Origin: Gigaspora margarita
Lineage: Eukaryota; Glomeromycota; Glomeromycetes; Diversisporales; Gigasporaceae
Assembly: GCA_009809945.1 (NCBI GenBank)
Contig: WTPW01000191.1
Location: 133,669 to 197,668, forward strand
Length of the DNA stretch: 64,000 bases
Reading direction: 5' to 3'
Positions 24,651 to 36,229 of this stretch are shown piece after piece (the stretch's first letter is position 1; each line of letters starts with the position of its first letter). The notes beneath the pieces were generated by a model. The model did no database searches. It was not told the DNA's origin and saw only the letters and a program-made list of their open reading frames with translations. The position numbers were made by a program, and so were the translations under genes.

Positions 24651-25009
24651 AAAACCCGTAGGAATAGACATATAGTGATTTTTCAGATAATTTTAAAATT
24701 TTCTGTTTATAAGGAACAAACAATTACTAACTCAACGCTAAAGTTAGGTTATAATAGGAAATTATAAAGTATCTTAGATTTATTGAGAGAAAACTCAAGG
24801 TCTTTTATACACTTCTGCAAAATATGACTTTTTATCACTAGATATTATACATATACATCTTTTTTTTTGTTTCAACGACACATTTATATCTTAATTGACT
24901 TATTATCATATCAAATAGCATTTTTTATTAAATACCCAGTCTAATTGCAATTCTCTAATCCATGAATTTGTACTTAGTGCTTGCATGGTTTGTCTTATAT
25001 TTTTGTGTT

Positions 25010-25205
25010 ATTAACAATTATAATATGACAGGATAAAACCTACTCTGAATTTGGTTAAATCTGCTATGCAGATCACATGAGGGTGAAATTTACATTAACC
25101 TATAAAACACACTATGCTAATGCAAATTTCACCCAAACCCTATGATCAAAGCGGGTTTTACTAGTTAGCTGCGCGGGTTTCACCCTGACATATTATAATT
25201 ATATA
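25010..25205. repeat. Short inverted-repeat element inside the hAT
   Basis: AATTATAATATGACAGG at the left is inverted relative to CCTGACATATTATAATT at the right, about 190 bp apart, with GTGAAATTT/AAATTTCAC pairs inside. Probably a small MITE; the target duplication was not resolved. Confidence 0.5.
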
Positions 25206-25324
25206 CAAATAAGGACTAATTAAAGAATGTTAAAATATTGGGCCTGCATATTGACATTGCTACGTAGTAAATTTGTGGCTGCAGGTAATATGTATGAACA
25301 CATTAGCTTGGAAGTAAAAATTAT

Positions 25325-26098
25325 ATTATGCGATAGAATTAATTTAAATATAAAACTTCTAAATTAAACTATTTTATAATATTTTGTTTTAATGCTATTG
25401 CTTGCGTATATATTAGCTGCAACACAAATTCGCTAGTAATCTGTTGATTTGGCCCATTATCATTATCTTTTAAATTGTTATGAAAAACTGAACTAAATGC
25501 ATATATGTTAGTAGATGATTTATTTGGTACAGTTATTTTCCTTAAATTGACTAGGATAATTACGTTATTACTAAGTAACTTATTATGGCAATAAAGGGAA
25601 TAGTTATTATGTTAAGCGGAATACATAGTATTAAATAAATTTATAATTTTTAAATTTTTAAAATGCCTTCATTACTAAATTCATATACGGGTGATTTATG
25701 CGATAGAATAATTTAAATATAAAACTTCTAAATTAAACTATTTTATAATATTTTGTTTCAATGCTATTGCTCATGTATATATTAGCTGCAACACAAATTC
25801 GCTAGTAAGCTGTTGATTTTGGCCCATTATTATCATTAATTATCTTTTAAATTGTCATGAAAAACTGAACTAAATGCATATATGTTATTTATTTATTAGT
25901 ACAGTTATTTTTCTTAAATTGACTAGAATAATTACATTATTACTAAAATATGGCAATGTAACAGTTTATTTGAAAATCAGGTTTATTATGGCAAGAAAGG
26001 GAATAGTTATTATATTAAACGGAATATGTAGTATTAATAAATTTATAAATTTAAATTTTTAAAATGCCTTCGTTACTAAATTCATATACAGGTAATTA
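25325..26098. repeat. Tandem duplication, two units of about 370-400 bp
   Basis: The block beginning TATGCGATAGAAT at about 25327 is repeated from about 25696 with the same order of phrases (GCAACACAAATTCGCTAGTA, TTGACTAGRATAATTAC, AATGCCTTCRTTACTAAATT). It lies just inside the right end of the hAT element and is non-coding. Confidence 0.8.
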
Positions 26099-26209
26099 TG
26101 TGATAGGAGCATGCCTTTTGGTCTAAAGGCAAGCCCAGGGGCATGCACAAGGGCATGCACAAGGGGGGCATGCCCATGAACCTCGTGCCCCTCACCCTAT
26201 ACAAGGGCC

Positions 26210-28260
26210 AAGCTCCCAGAGAAGTATCAAAACAAATATATATCTCACATAACTAGCTCATCACTATAAACTAGACTAGTGATACTGTATATATATAGCA
26301 GACTATATACCAACTTGAAACATTCCTACCACCTTCTTGCAATACTTGCTTGAAGCCAAATATAAATTGTTAAAATATATTTGTTATCAATATATTTTTT
26401 TTATTCAAAAAATTTAACTAGATACTAATCTAATTTAACGAGCTTGGACACGCATGTCCAGACTCTATCCAATATAGCTACTATGCTACATACTGCACTC
26501 TGGTAACTGGTGTACCATCTCAGCAATTATTTTTTTTTAATATATTTATATCTATATTTATATAATACTAAAAAATGGTACATAAAATATATAAGCGCCA
26601 AACAAGACTTAGTGAATATTATTCCCAGCATAAAAAGTTAAAAAAGATAGTAAAATCATTAGAAGAGACTATAGACTGGATAGAGAATTATATAGAAGAG
26701 CAAACTGGTCTTGAGTTTGGCAAAAAACTATCAGATTCAGATTCAGATTTGGATCTGCCTTTCTTGACATTATAGTCATAGCTGGCTTAGCCAAATATAA
26801 ATAGTTAAAATATATTTGTTATCAATATTTTTTTTTAGCTTGCGAGAAAAAAGCTACAGTAATAAGATACCACTATTCATGTAAATTATGAGCTAGATGA
26901 TTCAGACCCAGATAAGGACTCTGATATGGTATCATTTAAAATTTTCTTTTTTCTTTTAGCCTTGTATGGTATATGATTTCTTCAAATTTGCTAGAAAAAA
27001 GTGTGATTGATAGTAGATCAATTTATTTTTGGCTCATACTAAATAATTTATAAATAGATCAGCAAATCCGAAACTTTTTTTATATAAAAAGGATTAGTTG
27101 TAAAGAATAAACTATATAAATAAGCCTATTTTCTTACAAGTAAACCAGCTCAAATAGATATGTCTACTAATCCAATACCCCAAAACATTTTATATTTTAA
27201 AAACTTTTGCAAGCTCAAAAAACAAAATATAGTAATCAGTTTAGGGGTTACCTACTTTCTGGCTGAGCCAGCTCATGATTTATCATGAGAAAGCAAGAAA
27301 CTAGCAGAAAGAGCTTCCATATGAGAGCTTGAACAGCAAGATCTAGAAAAGTTAATGGTTTTCTCGACAGATAGCTTTATGACCACTTCATTGCATGTGC
27401 TATCCACAGAAGATGTAGATAAATCAAAAGTATGTATTATTTAAGACTAGAGAATAAGCCATATATATATTTATATATATATATATATAAAAGTATAAAT
27501 ATTTTATAGATTTTTAAAGTCTATATAGTTGGCATTTTTGGAGATTACAACAAATCTTGATTTTATTTTTTATTCTATTCATCATTTCTATCCAAGTTTT
27601 TAAAGTTATGAGATTTGGTCTAGAATCTAGAACCTCCTATATATTTTATTTATCTGGTTCATCCGAAATTTTTTTTCTGTATAATTGGTATATCTTGTAT
27701 ATCCAGTATATCAAGTATAATATATATATTCTATTTATCTGATTTTTCTAAATTTTTTTTTCTGTATATCCAATATATCCGGTATATCTGATATATCTAG
27801 TATATCCAATATAATATATGTATTCTATTTAATAAATTATTTTGAAATAATATATTAGATATAAAAAAATACTATCATGCTTAGGCAACGCATAAGATGT
27901 AATGCTCCTTCTTTATCACTAGCTGATTATGATTTTATTATGCAATGCCATAATGATAGACCAAGGTCTAAAGTTTTAAATGAACTAAAAAAAAATATAG
28001 TATATCACAAAAATGTATTTATCAGATCTGAAGAGGCGAGGAAAAAAATAGGGTTGCCTAGGATCAACCGATTTATTCATTTAATTTTGAAGACAATTTA
28101 GTTAATGAACCAATTCTGTCTAAGATGGCTCATGATTTGAAAAAAGAAAATTTGGCTAGCAAACTATTTCTGACTTCGAGTGATTTATCACAAGAAGGTA
28201 GGGATCTAAATGCATTTTATGAAAAAGAAGCCATTCGTGATAAAAAAATATAGCCAACTA
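26210..28260 (+). other. Polinton middle segment with small unidentified ORFs
   Basis: After the hAT insertion the polymerase tail ends near 26270. Two short open frames follow: 26575-26775 (66 aa, Lys/Glu-rich, with an alternating Ser-Asp stretch SDSDSDLDL) and 27877-28101 (74 aa). Neither is recognised. The stretch 27470-27870 is rich in TATATCC-type repeats. These are parts of the fossil element. Confidence 0.4.
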
Positions 28261-28539
28261 TCTGAATATACTAGCTAAGTAAAAGATCCAGCTCATCATA
28301 GAGTGATAAAAACTTCTCATATACCTCATTAAGAACCTCTTTAGCATTGAGAGTATCAAATAACTTTTTTTCAAGTTCTTCATAACTCATATGTTTTTTT
28401 TTTCTGACCCACTTTCTTATGATAAATCATAAGCTGGCTTAGGCAGAATTGATATGTTAACCAAATTTTCTCTTTTTAAATTTATAAAAAAAGAGTGGGA
28501 CTTATAAACTAAAAGAGGTACAGTAATTACCTTACTTTT

Positions 28540-30735
28540 AGCATTAACTTGAATTCACACTTGACAATAGGCTCTCATCCAGCTTGATCAAGCCAAGGTG
28601 TACCCAATAATATCCAGGGTTTATCATTATCCATAACTGGAAAGTCTTTAGAGATTGTACAACTATTTTCTCCCTGACCAACCATAACTGAAATGTTATA
28701 AGATATGCTGAAGACTCTAAGGAATTATTACACCATTTAACAGATGGTCTCTTATTTTTATCTACTTCTGCTTCCAATAGTTTTATAAGGCCTTTTAAGA
28801 TAACTAAGCAATTTGCCCCACTATCTATCATGGCAGAAGGCACTTGTATAGTCTTTTCTAACAGCAAGCTAATCTTGCAACATATAGTAGCAACATCATT
28901 GGAAATAATTTATGAATAAAATTAATTTCTATAGGGTTGGGCCATGAAATTTTTGACTCTAATTGCGATCCCTCTGGGCTATTTGGGGTAGTATAATTGT
29001 TTGCTGAGAAGCTATTCAAATTAGATCTAATATTGGTTGCAAGATGTAAGAGAATATCATAGAAATCTTATGCCAGAACTGTTTTCGTTCTTTGTCTGAG
29101 AAATTTGAAGTAAAATTATTTAAAACAGAATCTTTCAGTGCAATGAATTCAGCAATAATCATATTATAACCATTAATAGAAACTTCTTTAGGCTATGTAC
29201 AAGTAAATGATTCAACTATTGATCGTAAAATAGCAAAAAATGCATTTAGGCTAATGTTATCTGTAGGAATTTTAAGTGGTCTAGCATCCTTACTGCTCTT
29301 TTTATTAGAAGAAGCATTACTAGATTTTTTGCTAGAAGTTTTTGGCCTAGCACTTTTGTGCTTCTTTAATCTCTTGGTATCAGAATAAGTTATTTTTTTT
29401 TATGGCATTGACTTCGTATTCTTCTAAATCACTTTCTAAATTACTAGACTTACTAGTTCCAGAGGAATCAGATCCTGATTCATTTCATGAACGTGCCAAG
29501 GTATTGGTTTCAAGTTTATTTTCACTAGATGTCATACTATTTTTGCTATCACTAAAGTCTAAAAATGATTCATCTAAAATTATATAGACATTAATATGCT
29601 TGGATAATTTCTTTTTTTTGGTTCTAGATTTTGATTTGGTTTTGCAACGAGAGGATTTAGGTTTGCTAGAAATCTTTTTCATAGCTTTATTCATTTTTTT
29701 AGTCAGATTGATTCTAAGGTCATCTAATTGCCTATGCATATCTTCTACAGGGTTAACATCATCATAAAAACTATTAGGATCATGATCATCACCCATATTT
29801 TTTAAAACTTCATTTAAAAAATGATCTACACAAATTTGTCTGCTTTTTCTCTGTCTGGACCAGGCTTTTTAGCTAAAGTCTTTTTAGCATGCTTCATAAC
29901 CTCTAATAATTGTCTTATAGCTTCAGTATTCGGATTAACTTGAGTAGGGCAAGAGGGGTTCTGGGATGGTGAATATCCAGATAATTCTTTTGGCTTTTTC
30001 AAAGCTAAATTTTTTTTAGAAGCTATTCGCTCTTCTATAAGCCTATCAATATCTTCATTAGAATAAAATTGCTGTCCCAAAATTGGCTTTGGAGTTGAAT
30101 ATAAATAAGCTCCAGATAATTGCTCTGTCTTATATCTTTCAATTTCTTTGAGTTCTGTGAGCAATTCTGATATGGGCCTGTTAATTCTAATGTGTCGAAT
30201 TTCTAATTGATTATCAGGAGAAATGCCATGAATAAATTGTAATCAAATTTGTTGTTCATCAATACCAGCTAGCCTAGCAAGTTTACATAACTTAGAATAG
30301 AATCAACTTACAGAATTACTGCTTTAGACTGCTAAACCAAAGAGCATTCACTGTTTTTCTGCAGTGACTATGGGATAGTTAGTTTTAAGCCAGTATATTG
30401 TCTGGCCAAGTTGAATTCCATCTGCTATATAGTTTGTCCAGCATTATTCATTGTAAGATTTAAGAGATGCGTAGTGATTGCTCTATCTGTATTACAATCC
30501 TGAAGTTGTTGGTAGAGTTGTCTATTCTTAAATCTTAATGCAAAGCTTTCTAGAAGCAATTCTAATATCTGCCTTTTTTGTATTATATTGAGTTCTGTGG
30601 GCCTCATAAGCTTGTGGAGAAGATCATAGTCATTTTGAAGTGTAGCTAACTGGGTTTGTAAATCAGCAAACTGGGTCTGTGAATCAGCTAACTGGGTTTG
30701 CAAATTTGTTAGCTGAGTCTGCAAATCTGCCACTC
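28540..30735 (-). pseudogene. Gag/retropepsin-like block on the Polinton minus strand (fossil)
   Basis: Translated minus-strand pieces show a coiled-coil heptad run (repeats of LQTQLAD), a charged and proline-containing linker, a Lys-rich basic stretch and finally an aspartic protease-like motif (AMIDSGANCLVI). Coiled coil, basic region, then protease recalls a retroelement Gag-protease order, which is not the usual Polinton cysteine protease. It is broken. Whether it belongs to this Polinton lineage or is a captured module is not settled. Confidence 0.45.
30650..30735. repeat. 21-bp coding repeat (LQTQLAD heptads)
   Basis: About four units of 21 bases encode the heptad L-x-T-Q-L/F-A-D on the minus strand, giving a predicted coiled coil. 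Confidence 0.7.
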
Positions 30736-31339
30736 AAATTTTAGCATTAAATGCTCGAGTATTTGCTCATGGATATATTTCTAGCACCAATTTTTTAACC
30801 TGTTTTCGGCATCAGAAATTATATTAAGATAATCTACGATACCATTTATTGTAGGTGTTATTGTAATTTGGCTTCAGAAATATAATCCAATATTATAGAT
30901 TTCTCATTGAATCCTATGATTCTGGATATTGGCTTGATTTTCAGGAAGAAATAATGTTCGAGGAGATCCTAGTTGTTGATCTATTTCTATAGTATTATTG
31001 GAATTTTTATACAAAACAAGTATTTTTTTATTAAGCTTGTCTATCTTGTTCTGAAAAATTACTAACCACTTCTTTATATAATTGATATAATTTTCTTGAT
31101 TTTTAGAATCTTCAATCATCTTTTCTAACTTTTATTTAAGATAGGAAATTTCTAACTGCAATGGATCTAGCTTCTTATCCTGAATTGAAATTTCTTTTCA
31201 AGGTAATTAATATAATCCTCTTTTGAGACAAGATTCTGTTGTAATTTGTAGACTCGATCTTGTATAGCTAATAAGGCACCTTTAAATTGCTTGATTCTTT
31301 CTCTCATTTTTTTCTTGCAAGCAAGCCAGCTCAAAAATG

Positions 31340-32330
31340 TTGTCTATTCCTATAATACGAATAGATTCTGGAAATGTTCATGAACTAGATATATCTATTG
31401 CTTTGCATAAGATTTATTATTAGCCTAATGGCTATCAAAGAACTGTAAAAAAATTGTATGAAGCTTCTTTAAAAGTTGGATACGATTTTTCTATAGATGA
31501 GATGTGTAATTGGCTTGAAAAACAGCCTTTATATCAGATTCATAAACCCTGTCCAAGATTTATTCCTAAAGCCTCATTTAATAGTATACAGATTCCTAAT
31601 AAATACCATCAAGCTGATATTCTTTATATGCCCCATGACCGAATTAATAATATAACTTATAAATATTGCTTATGTATAGTAGATGTGGCTTCACGATTTA
31701 AGTAGGCAGTTCCTTTAGCTGATAGGTCAGCTTATTCTGTGGCCAAGGCCTTTAAGAAAGTTTATAGTAATTCCAAGTGCCCTCTTATTTGGCCTAAATT
31801 ATTAATGGTCGATCCTGGTTCTGAATTTAAATCTAATTGTAAAGAATTAATAAAAAAATATAGTGTTAAAATTAAGGTTGGCACGTCTCATAGAAGCCAA
31901 GGTATTGTTGAAAGATTTAATCGCACTTTAGCAGAAAAATTGTTTCAGTTACAGGATGCTTTGGATTTATTGTTACTATATCTAAGAGATCAAGAGGTTG
32001 GGTTAAAAATCTTTATATAATTATTGATAACCTTAATAATTCGGTAACTAGATTAATTGGCATGGTCCCGGCAAAAGCTATAAAAATAAAACAGATTATT
32101 TCAGCATCTTCTAAATTAAACAATAGGTCTATGGGCTTTGATGAGTCTAAATTAGATTATAATACTTTGGTTAGATATTTACTTAAGCTGGGAGAGCTGG
32201 AAGGCAGTTTTAAGCGAGCAACTAATATGAACTGGTCTCCCAAGTTTACTATATTCATGAAGCTTTGGTGCAAAAAAATCAGCCAATCTTGTATTGGCTA
32301 GAAGATGATGAAGGCAATGGACCAAAGTGA
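31340..32330 (+). pseudogene. Polinton integrase region, retroviral type (fossil)
   Basis: The translated pieces match the rve integrase core: an ADILYMP start with the first Asp, VDVASRF, VDPGSEF with the second Asp, and SQGIVERFNRT with the catalytic Glu. A preceding segment (YQPNGYQRTVKKLYEASL) resembles the zinc-binding lead of Polinton integrases. Its place near the right terminal repeat fits the family. The region is broken. Confidence 0.8.
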
Positions 32331-32562
32331 TCTTTTATCAGAGAAGAGCTCCAAGATATTTCTTCTGACATGGAATACCTCCCCAGTAGGTGCTTATGAG
32401 TTAATAATTTTATAATATAAAAAATGCTCTTGGAATGCTTCAAGTTGGTATTTCTGGTCTTTTATGAATTAAAGAAATCTTCTGCTTCTTTATCGATCTG
32501 GGATTCTTTGATGAAGTGGTCTTTAGCCCCACCTTCTCGCAATTCTTGCTCGAAGGCAGAAA

Positions 32563-32811
32563 CTAGGTAAACATTTTTTTCTTTTTTCGAGCTTGCGAAA
32601 AAAAAGAAAATATTGTTATGGCCAAATTTAGTATATATTCTTCTGGGACTTCTGCTTGACGTAATTTTCTAATTCTTTCTTTATAGTTCTGCATAAATTT
32701 GCCATCTTTTGGTTTTCTATAATAGAGGCCTGCTTTGATTACATTAATTAAAGCTTGCTCGACTTCTTTGTATATGGGCTTGGTTTTGGTGAATAGATTT
32801 TGTGTACTCAT
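32563..32811 (-). other. Unidentified ORF of the Polinton right end
   Basis: 82 codons, Lys/Arg-rich in the middle and C-terminal parts. No family recognised; it lies between the integrase region and the Cys-rich ORF. Confidence 0.3.
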
Positions 32812-32865
32812 TATTTTTATATAAAATATAAAAATATTTAATTAATATTTTTTATTGTATAGAAA

Positions 32866-33112
32866 AATGAAAGCTGACTACCTTTGTAATTATTTTTATA
32901 ACTCTGGTAAGATTTGTGGTAAAGCTTGTATTCATCCAGAGGGGTGCTAGCATCATTGGAAAAGTAAAAAGTGATATTCGTGTACTAATTGTGGCAAACC
33001 TACAGCTATAGCTTGTGGCCAGTATGCAGAGCATATTAGAGGCTATTATATCATGCAATATTATAATAAATTGCATGATAAAGCAAAGAAGCTAGATCTT
33101 ATTGATTGCTAA
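32866..33112 (+). other. Cys-rich zinc-ribbon-like segment of the Polinton (fossil)
   Basis: The translation shows clustered Cys and His pairs (NSGKICGKACIHPEGC, then CTNCGKP), suggesting a small zinc-binding protein abutting the right terminal repeat. Not recognised more closely. Confidence 0.35.
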
Positions 33113-33734
33113 TAGGTGAGATGTAGCAATAAGACTTTGAGATATGTATAATAAGTCTCACCTTAAATAAGTCTCCCTTTGGATAAGTTTTACCTCTAAT
33201 CAGATAAGTCTCACCTCTGATCGAATAAGTCTCATCTCTAATAGCTAAATCTTATCTCTGATTGTATAAGTCTGACTCCTAATAGCTAAATCTCACCTCT
33301 GTGAGGTAAGATTTAGCATTTTTTGTCCTTTGCTAGATAGTAATAAATCACTTTTTGAATTAATTCTAGGATAACATGGAAAATATTATGCATATTAGGC
33401 TTGAATGGGCTCACAGAAAAGCATACTCAGACACTTCAGTCCTCGGTGCTCTCAGCTCGTTTCAAGGGCAAGCAATATAGTATAATTGTTTTGTTATCTT
33501 GTTTGGAATTAAAAACCTAGCCAGAACATTAACAAAGACTATATAATCCTTAATGTTAAAACCCCAAATTTAGAAGTAAGGAGAGTAAGTTAACCAGATC
33601 TGGCTCTAGCATAATTTAGAGCTTGAATTCGATATAAGATTACATATATCTAGAAGAGCTTGAAAATAGGTAAGGAACCAATTCTAAATACATTTACAGA
33701 ATTCTGACCCTAGAACTCTTCTTTTTACCCTACT
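33087..33734 (-). repeat. Polinton right terminal inverted repeat
   Basis: Reverse complement of 15778-16426, including the 20-22-base subrepeats at about 33155-33310. Confidence 0.88.
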
Positions 33735-34492
33735 ATTGTAGCTAAGTAGTTATTATTATTTTTTTGATTTCTGTGCATATTTGTGTAGTATTAACTCTTT
33801 TTTTCAGGTATTGGTATCATTTAGAATAGATGACTATTGTGTTTCACATTTTGGTGCTGTTACTAGAATATATTCATCATTGGTGCTAAGTTTTTGTCAC
33901 TTATATTTGGTATTTGTTTGTAGTTTCGGTGTTGTGCTGGTGTGATTCACTACATTGTGAGTACATTATGTTGATTTTTTGTGTTGTTTGGTTTTTATGA
34001 TGTAGTTGGGATTTAATAGTTTGGGAAATTTTCTTTAGGGTTAGAGTTCTAGTTACAATGGAATTAAATTTATAGAGCATTTAGGAAAGAGTAGCAATAT
34101 AGAAGCAATAGCCAAAGCAAGCAAGTCAGAATGAGTAAAGCAAATTCTGTAAGTTTTGCTGAGTATAAGCAAAGCAACACAAACTGTACAGTATAAGTGT
34201 GGTGTTTGTGACATGTTGTTTTGCATTTTTTATAAATATTTATATACAATAGTAGCTGATGTTTATAGTTAGTTCATTATGATAAAGCGCTAGTTACTCA
34301 TTTACATAAAGATTACATTTTAAATGTTATACACAATTAGCGAATCAGTTATTCTGTTTAAAAATAGTAATTATGATGTATATATGTATATACATACATT
34401 ATGTACTAATTGTGTGATCGATTATATCAAAAAATTAATTAAAAATTTTTGTTACACAAAAAGGGTGCTAATAATCACCACTGGTTATAGTT
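33735..34492. repeat. Outer element, right part beyond the Polinton
   Basis: It resumes the block interrupted at 15777 (GTAGCTAAGTAG then T-rich DNA with GTGTAGTATTAACTC and TTGGTGCTAAGTTTT). It ends with the TATAACCAGTGG-type inverted end before the AGAAATAT duplication. Confidence 0.6.
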
Positions 34493-34500
34493 AGAAATAT

Positions 34501-35285
34501 TTTTAAAAATAGATAAATAATTTTTAATAAATAATATTCAATTATAATAAATATAAAAAGACAAAAATGCAAAAATAAAAATACAAAAATGAAAGCTTTA
34601 TATATAAATAATTTAATATTTTTAAAGCAAAAATCTTCTTTATTTTTTATTAATCAAATATAATTAATTATTATATTGTGTTCAAATTAAATTAAATTTG
34701 GTTTATATAGATTAAGTTAAAACTATTTTATATTTAACCTAGACCTGTTAAATAAGATTAAAACTCAATAGATTATAGAGTCTAAACTATAAAAAAAGGT
34801 TATATGTAATAAATTTGCTTAACTATATCTTATAATATTGTTTAATTAGTTCATATTGTTAGGATAAAATAAAGAAAGCAGTATTAATAACATATTAGTA
34901 TGTTGTATTTTTGTTCTTTCTTTACATATCTTTGATTATTTAGTTATATTTTTTAATTTAATCTTGTTCTGATAATATTGGAAATAGTATGTTTATTGTG
35001 ATTATTTTAATTCTTAGTAAACTATTTTCTTTATAAACTAACAAGCATTGTTTCATTATTGTAATATGCACAGTTTCTTAATTATAATTTATAAAGAATA
35101 AAAGTAGAATTAAAGTAAATTTTTATAAAAAATTGTATATATAAAAAATAATTTATAAAAAAATTTACTTTATATAGCTATATAAATTTTTTTTTATAGG
35201 CAAGATAATAAAATTTAGAGTTAATCAAAATTAAGCTGTAATAGTATTATTTGCTGTATATTAAATAGCCATATGATATAGTTGT
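34501..35285. other. AT-rich DNA, no gene seen
   Basis: Low-complexity A/T sequence with no ORF of note and no clear repeat ends. Confidence 0.45.
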
Positions 35286-35289
35286 ACTA

Positions 35290-35690
35290 AAATCACAAAA
35301 TTACAAAATTACATAATTACAAAAATTACAAAATCACAAAATCACAAAATTACAAAATTACAAAATCACAATATCACAAAATTGCAAAATCACAAAATTA
35401 CAAAATCACAATATCAAAAAATTGCAAAACACAAAATCACAAAGTCACTAAATTGCAAAATCACAAAATCATAAATCACAAAATTCAAATATTACAAAAT
35501 TGCTAAATTATATAATCACTAAATCACAAAATTACAAAATCGCAAATTACAAAATCACAAATTAACAAATTCACAAAATTGCAATATTACAAAATTGCAA
35601 AATTGCAAAATTGCAAAATCACAAAATCATAAAATCACAAAATCACAAAATTATAAAATACAAAATCACAAAATCGAAAATTTTATTTCT
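35290..35690. repeat. Minisatellite of (T/C)ACAAAAT units
   Basis: About 40 short units of 8-10 bases (ACAAAATTAC, ACAAAATCAC variants) run for 400 bp. Not a CRISPR array: there are no unique spacers. Confidence 0.85.
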
Positions 35691-36229
35691 ATATTAAGTA
35701 ATAATTTTTTTATAGTAATTTCTATAGCATTAAAACACTAAATAATTAAAATACTAAAATATTAAAACACAAATTATGTCACTTTGTGTACCTATAGTAC
35801 ACCATACATAATATTGCTAATAAATTACGTTTCTGGTTTCACATGACAATGTTGGTGTACTATAATGGACATTAGATTTGATTTTCACATAAATCCCATG
35901 TCATTAACATAAAAAATTTTTTAATTACAGTTTTACATAAGGCTATACAAAGTTGATTTTTTCATTTTGCATTATATAGAGTCTGAAAACTTGGGTTGGT
36001 CAATCAGATTTTTTTTAATTTACTGTAAATTAATAGAATAATATTCACATCTAAGGTTATGCAAGGTTTTTTTCATTTTGCTCAGCAAGTAGTGATGGGT
36101 AAATCCTGATTTTTTTAAAAATCCTGCATGGGATCTGTGTGGGATTCACAGGATTCGTGGGATCAAGTAGGGTCTCTAGATTTTTCACAATTAATAAATA
36201 TATATACACATATCACGGGTCAAAATTTG

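Larger units (their letters stand above)
20651..26199. mobile_element. hAT DNA transposon inserted in the Polinton
   Basis: Terminal inverted repeats TAGGGTGAGGGGCAC (start) and GTGCCCCTCACCCTA (end) are flanked by a perfect 8-base duplication TACAAGGG (20643-20650, 26200-26207). GC-rich GGGGCATGC phrases lie just inside both ends as subterminal repeats. It carries a minus-strand transposase with DUF659 and C-terminal dimerisation segments, itself split by a MITE, and a tandem duplication near the right end. The 8-base duplication and protein class place it in the hAT superfamily. Confidence 0.9.
15778..33734. mobile_element. Polinton/Maverick element, old and broken
   Basis: Fossil of a large self-synthesising element. 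Terminal inverted repeats of about 650 bp flank a 6-base target duplication with one mismatch (ATTGCA 15772-15777, ATTGTA 33735-33740). Parts: small zinc-finger-like ORF, protein-primed family B DNA polymerase region, a minus-strand block with a retropepsin-like motif and coiled-coil repeats, a retroviral-type integrase region and a small Cys-rich ORF. A 5.5-kb hAT element lies inside the polymerase region. The outer 82 bases of the two terminal repeats differ at about 8 sites by eye, so the insertion is not recent. Coding parts carry many breaks. Major and minor capsid genes were not recognised. Confidence 0.88.
14702..34492. mobile_element. hAT-like element split by a Polinton
   Basis: A perfect 8-base duplication, AGAAATAT, lies at 14694-14701 and 34493-34500. 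The ends are imperfect inverted repeats (left AATAATCAGTAGTGATGATC; right complement TATAACCAGTGGTGATTATT). Without the Polinton the element is about 1.8 kb. The same terminal motif marks the element at 61507-63794. The interior carries repeated blocks (see next entry) and no transposase, so it is non-autonomous. Confidence 0.65.

Noticed and set aside
35290-35690. Regularly spaced short repeats resembling a CRISPR array
   Set aside because: Units are contiguous with no unique spacers; the context is eukaryotic.
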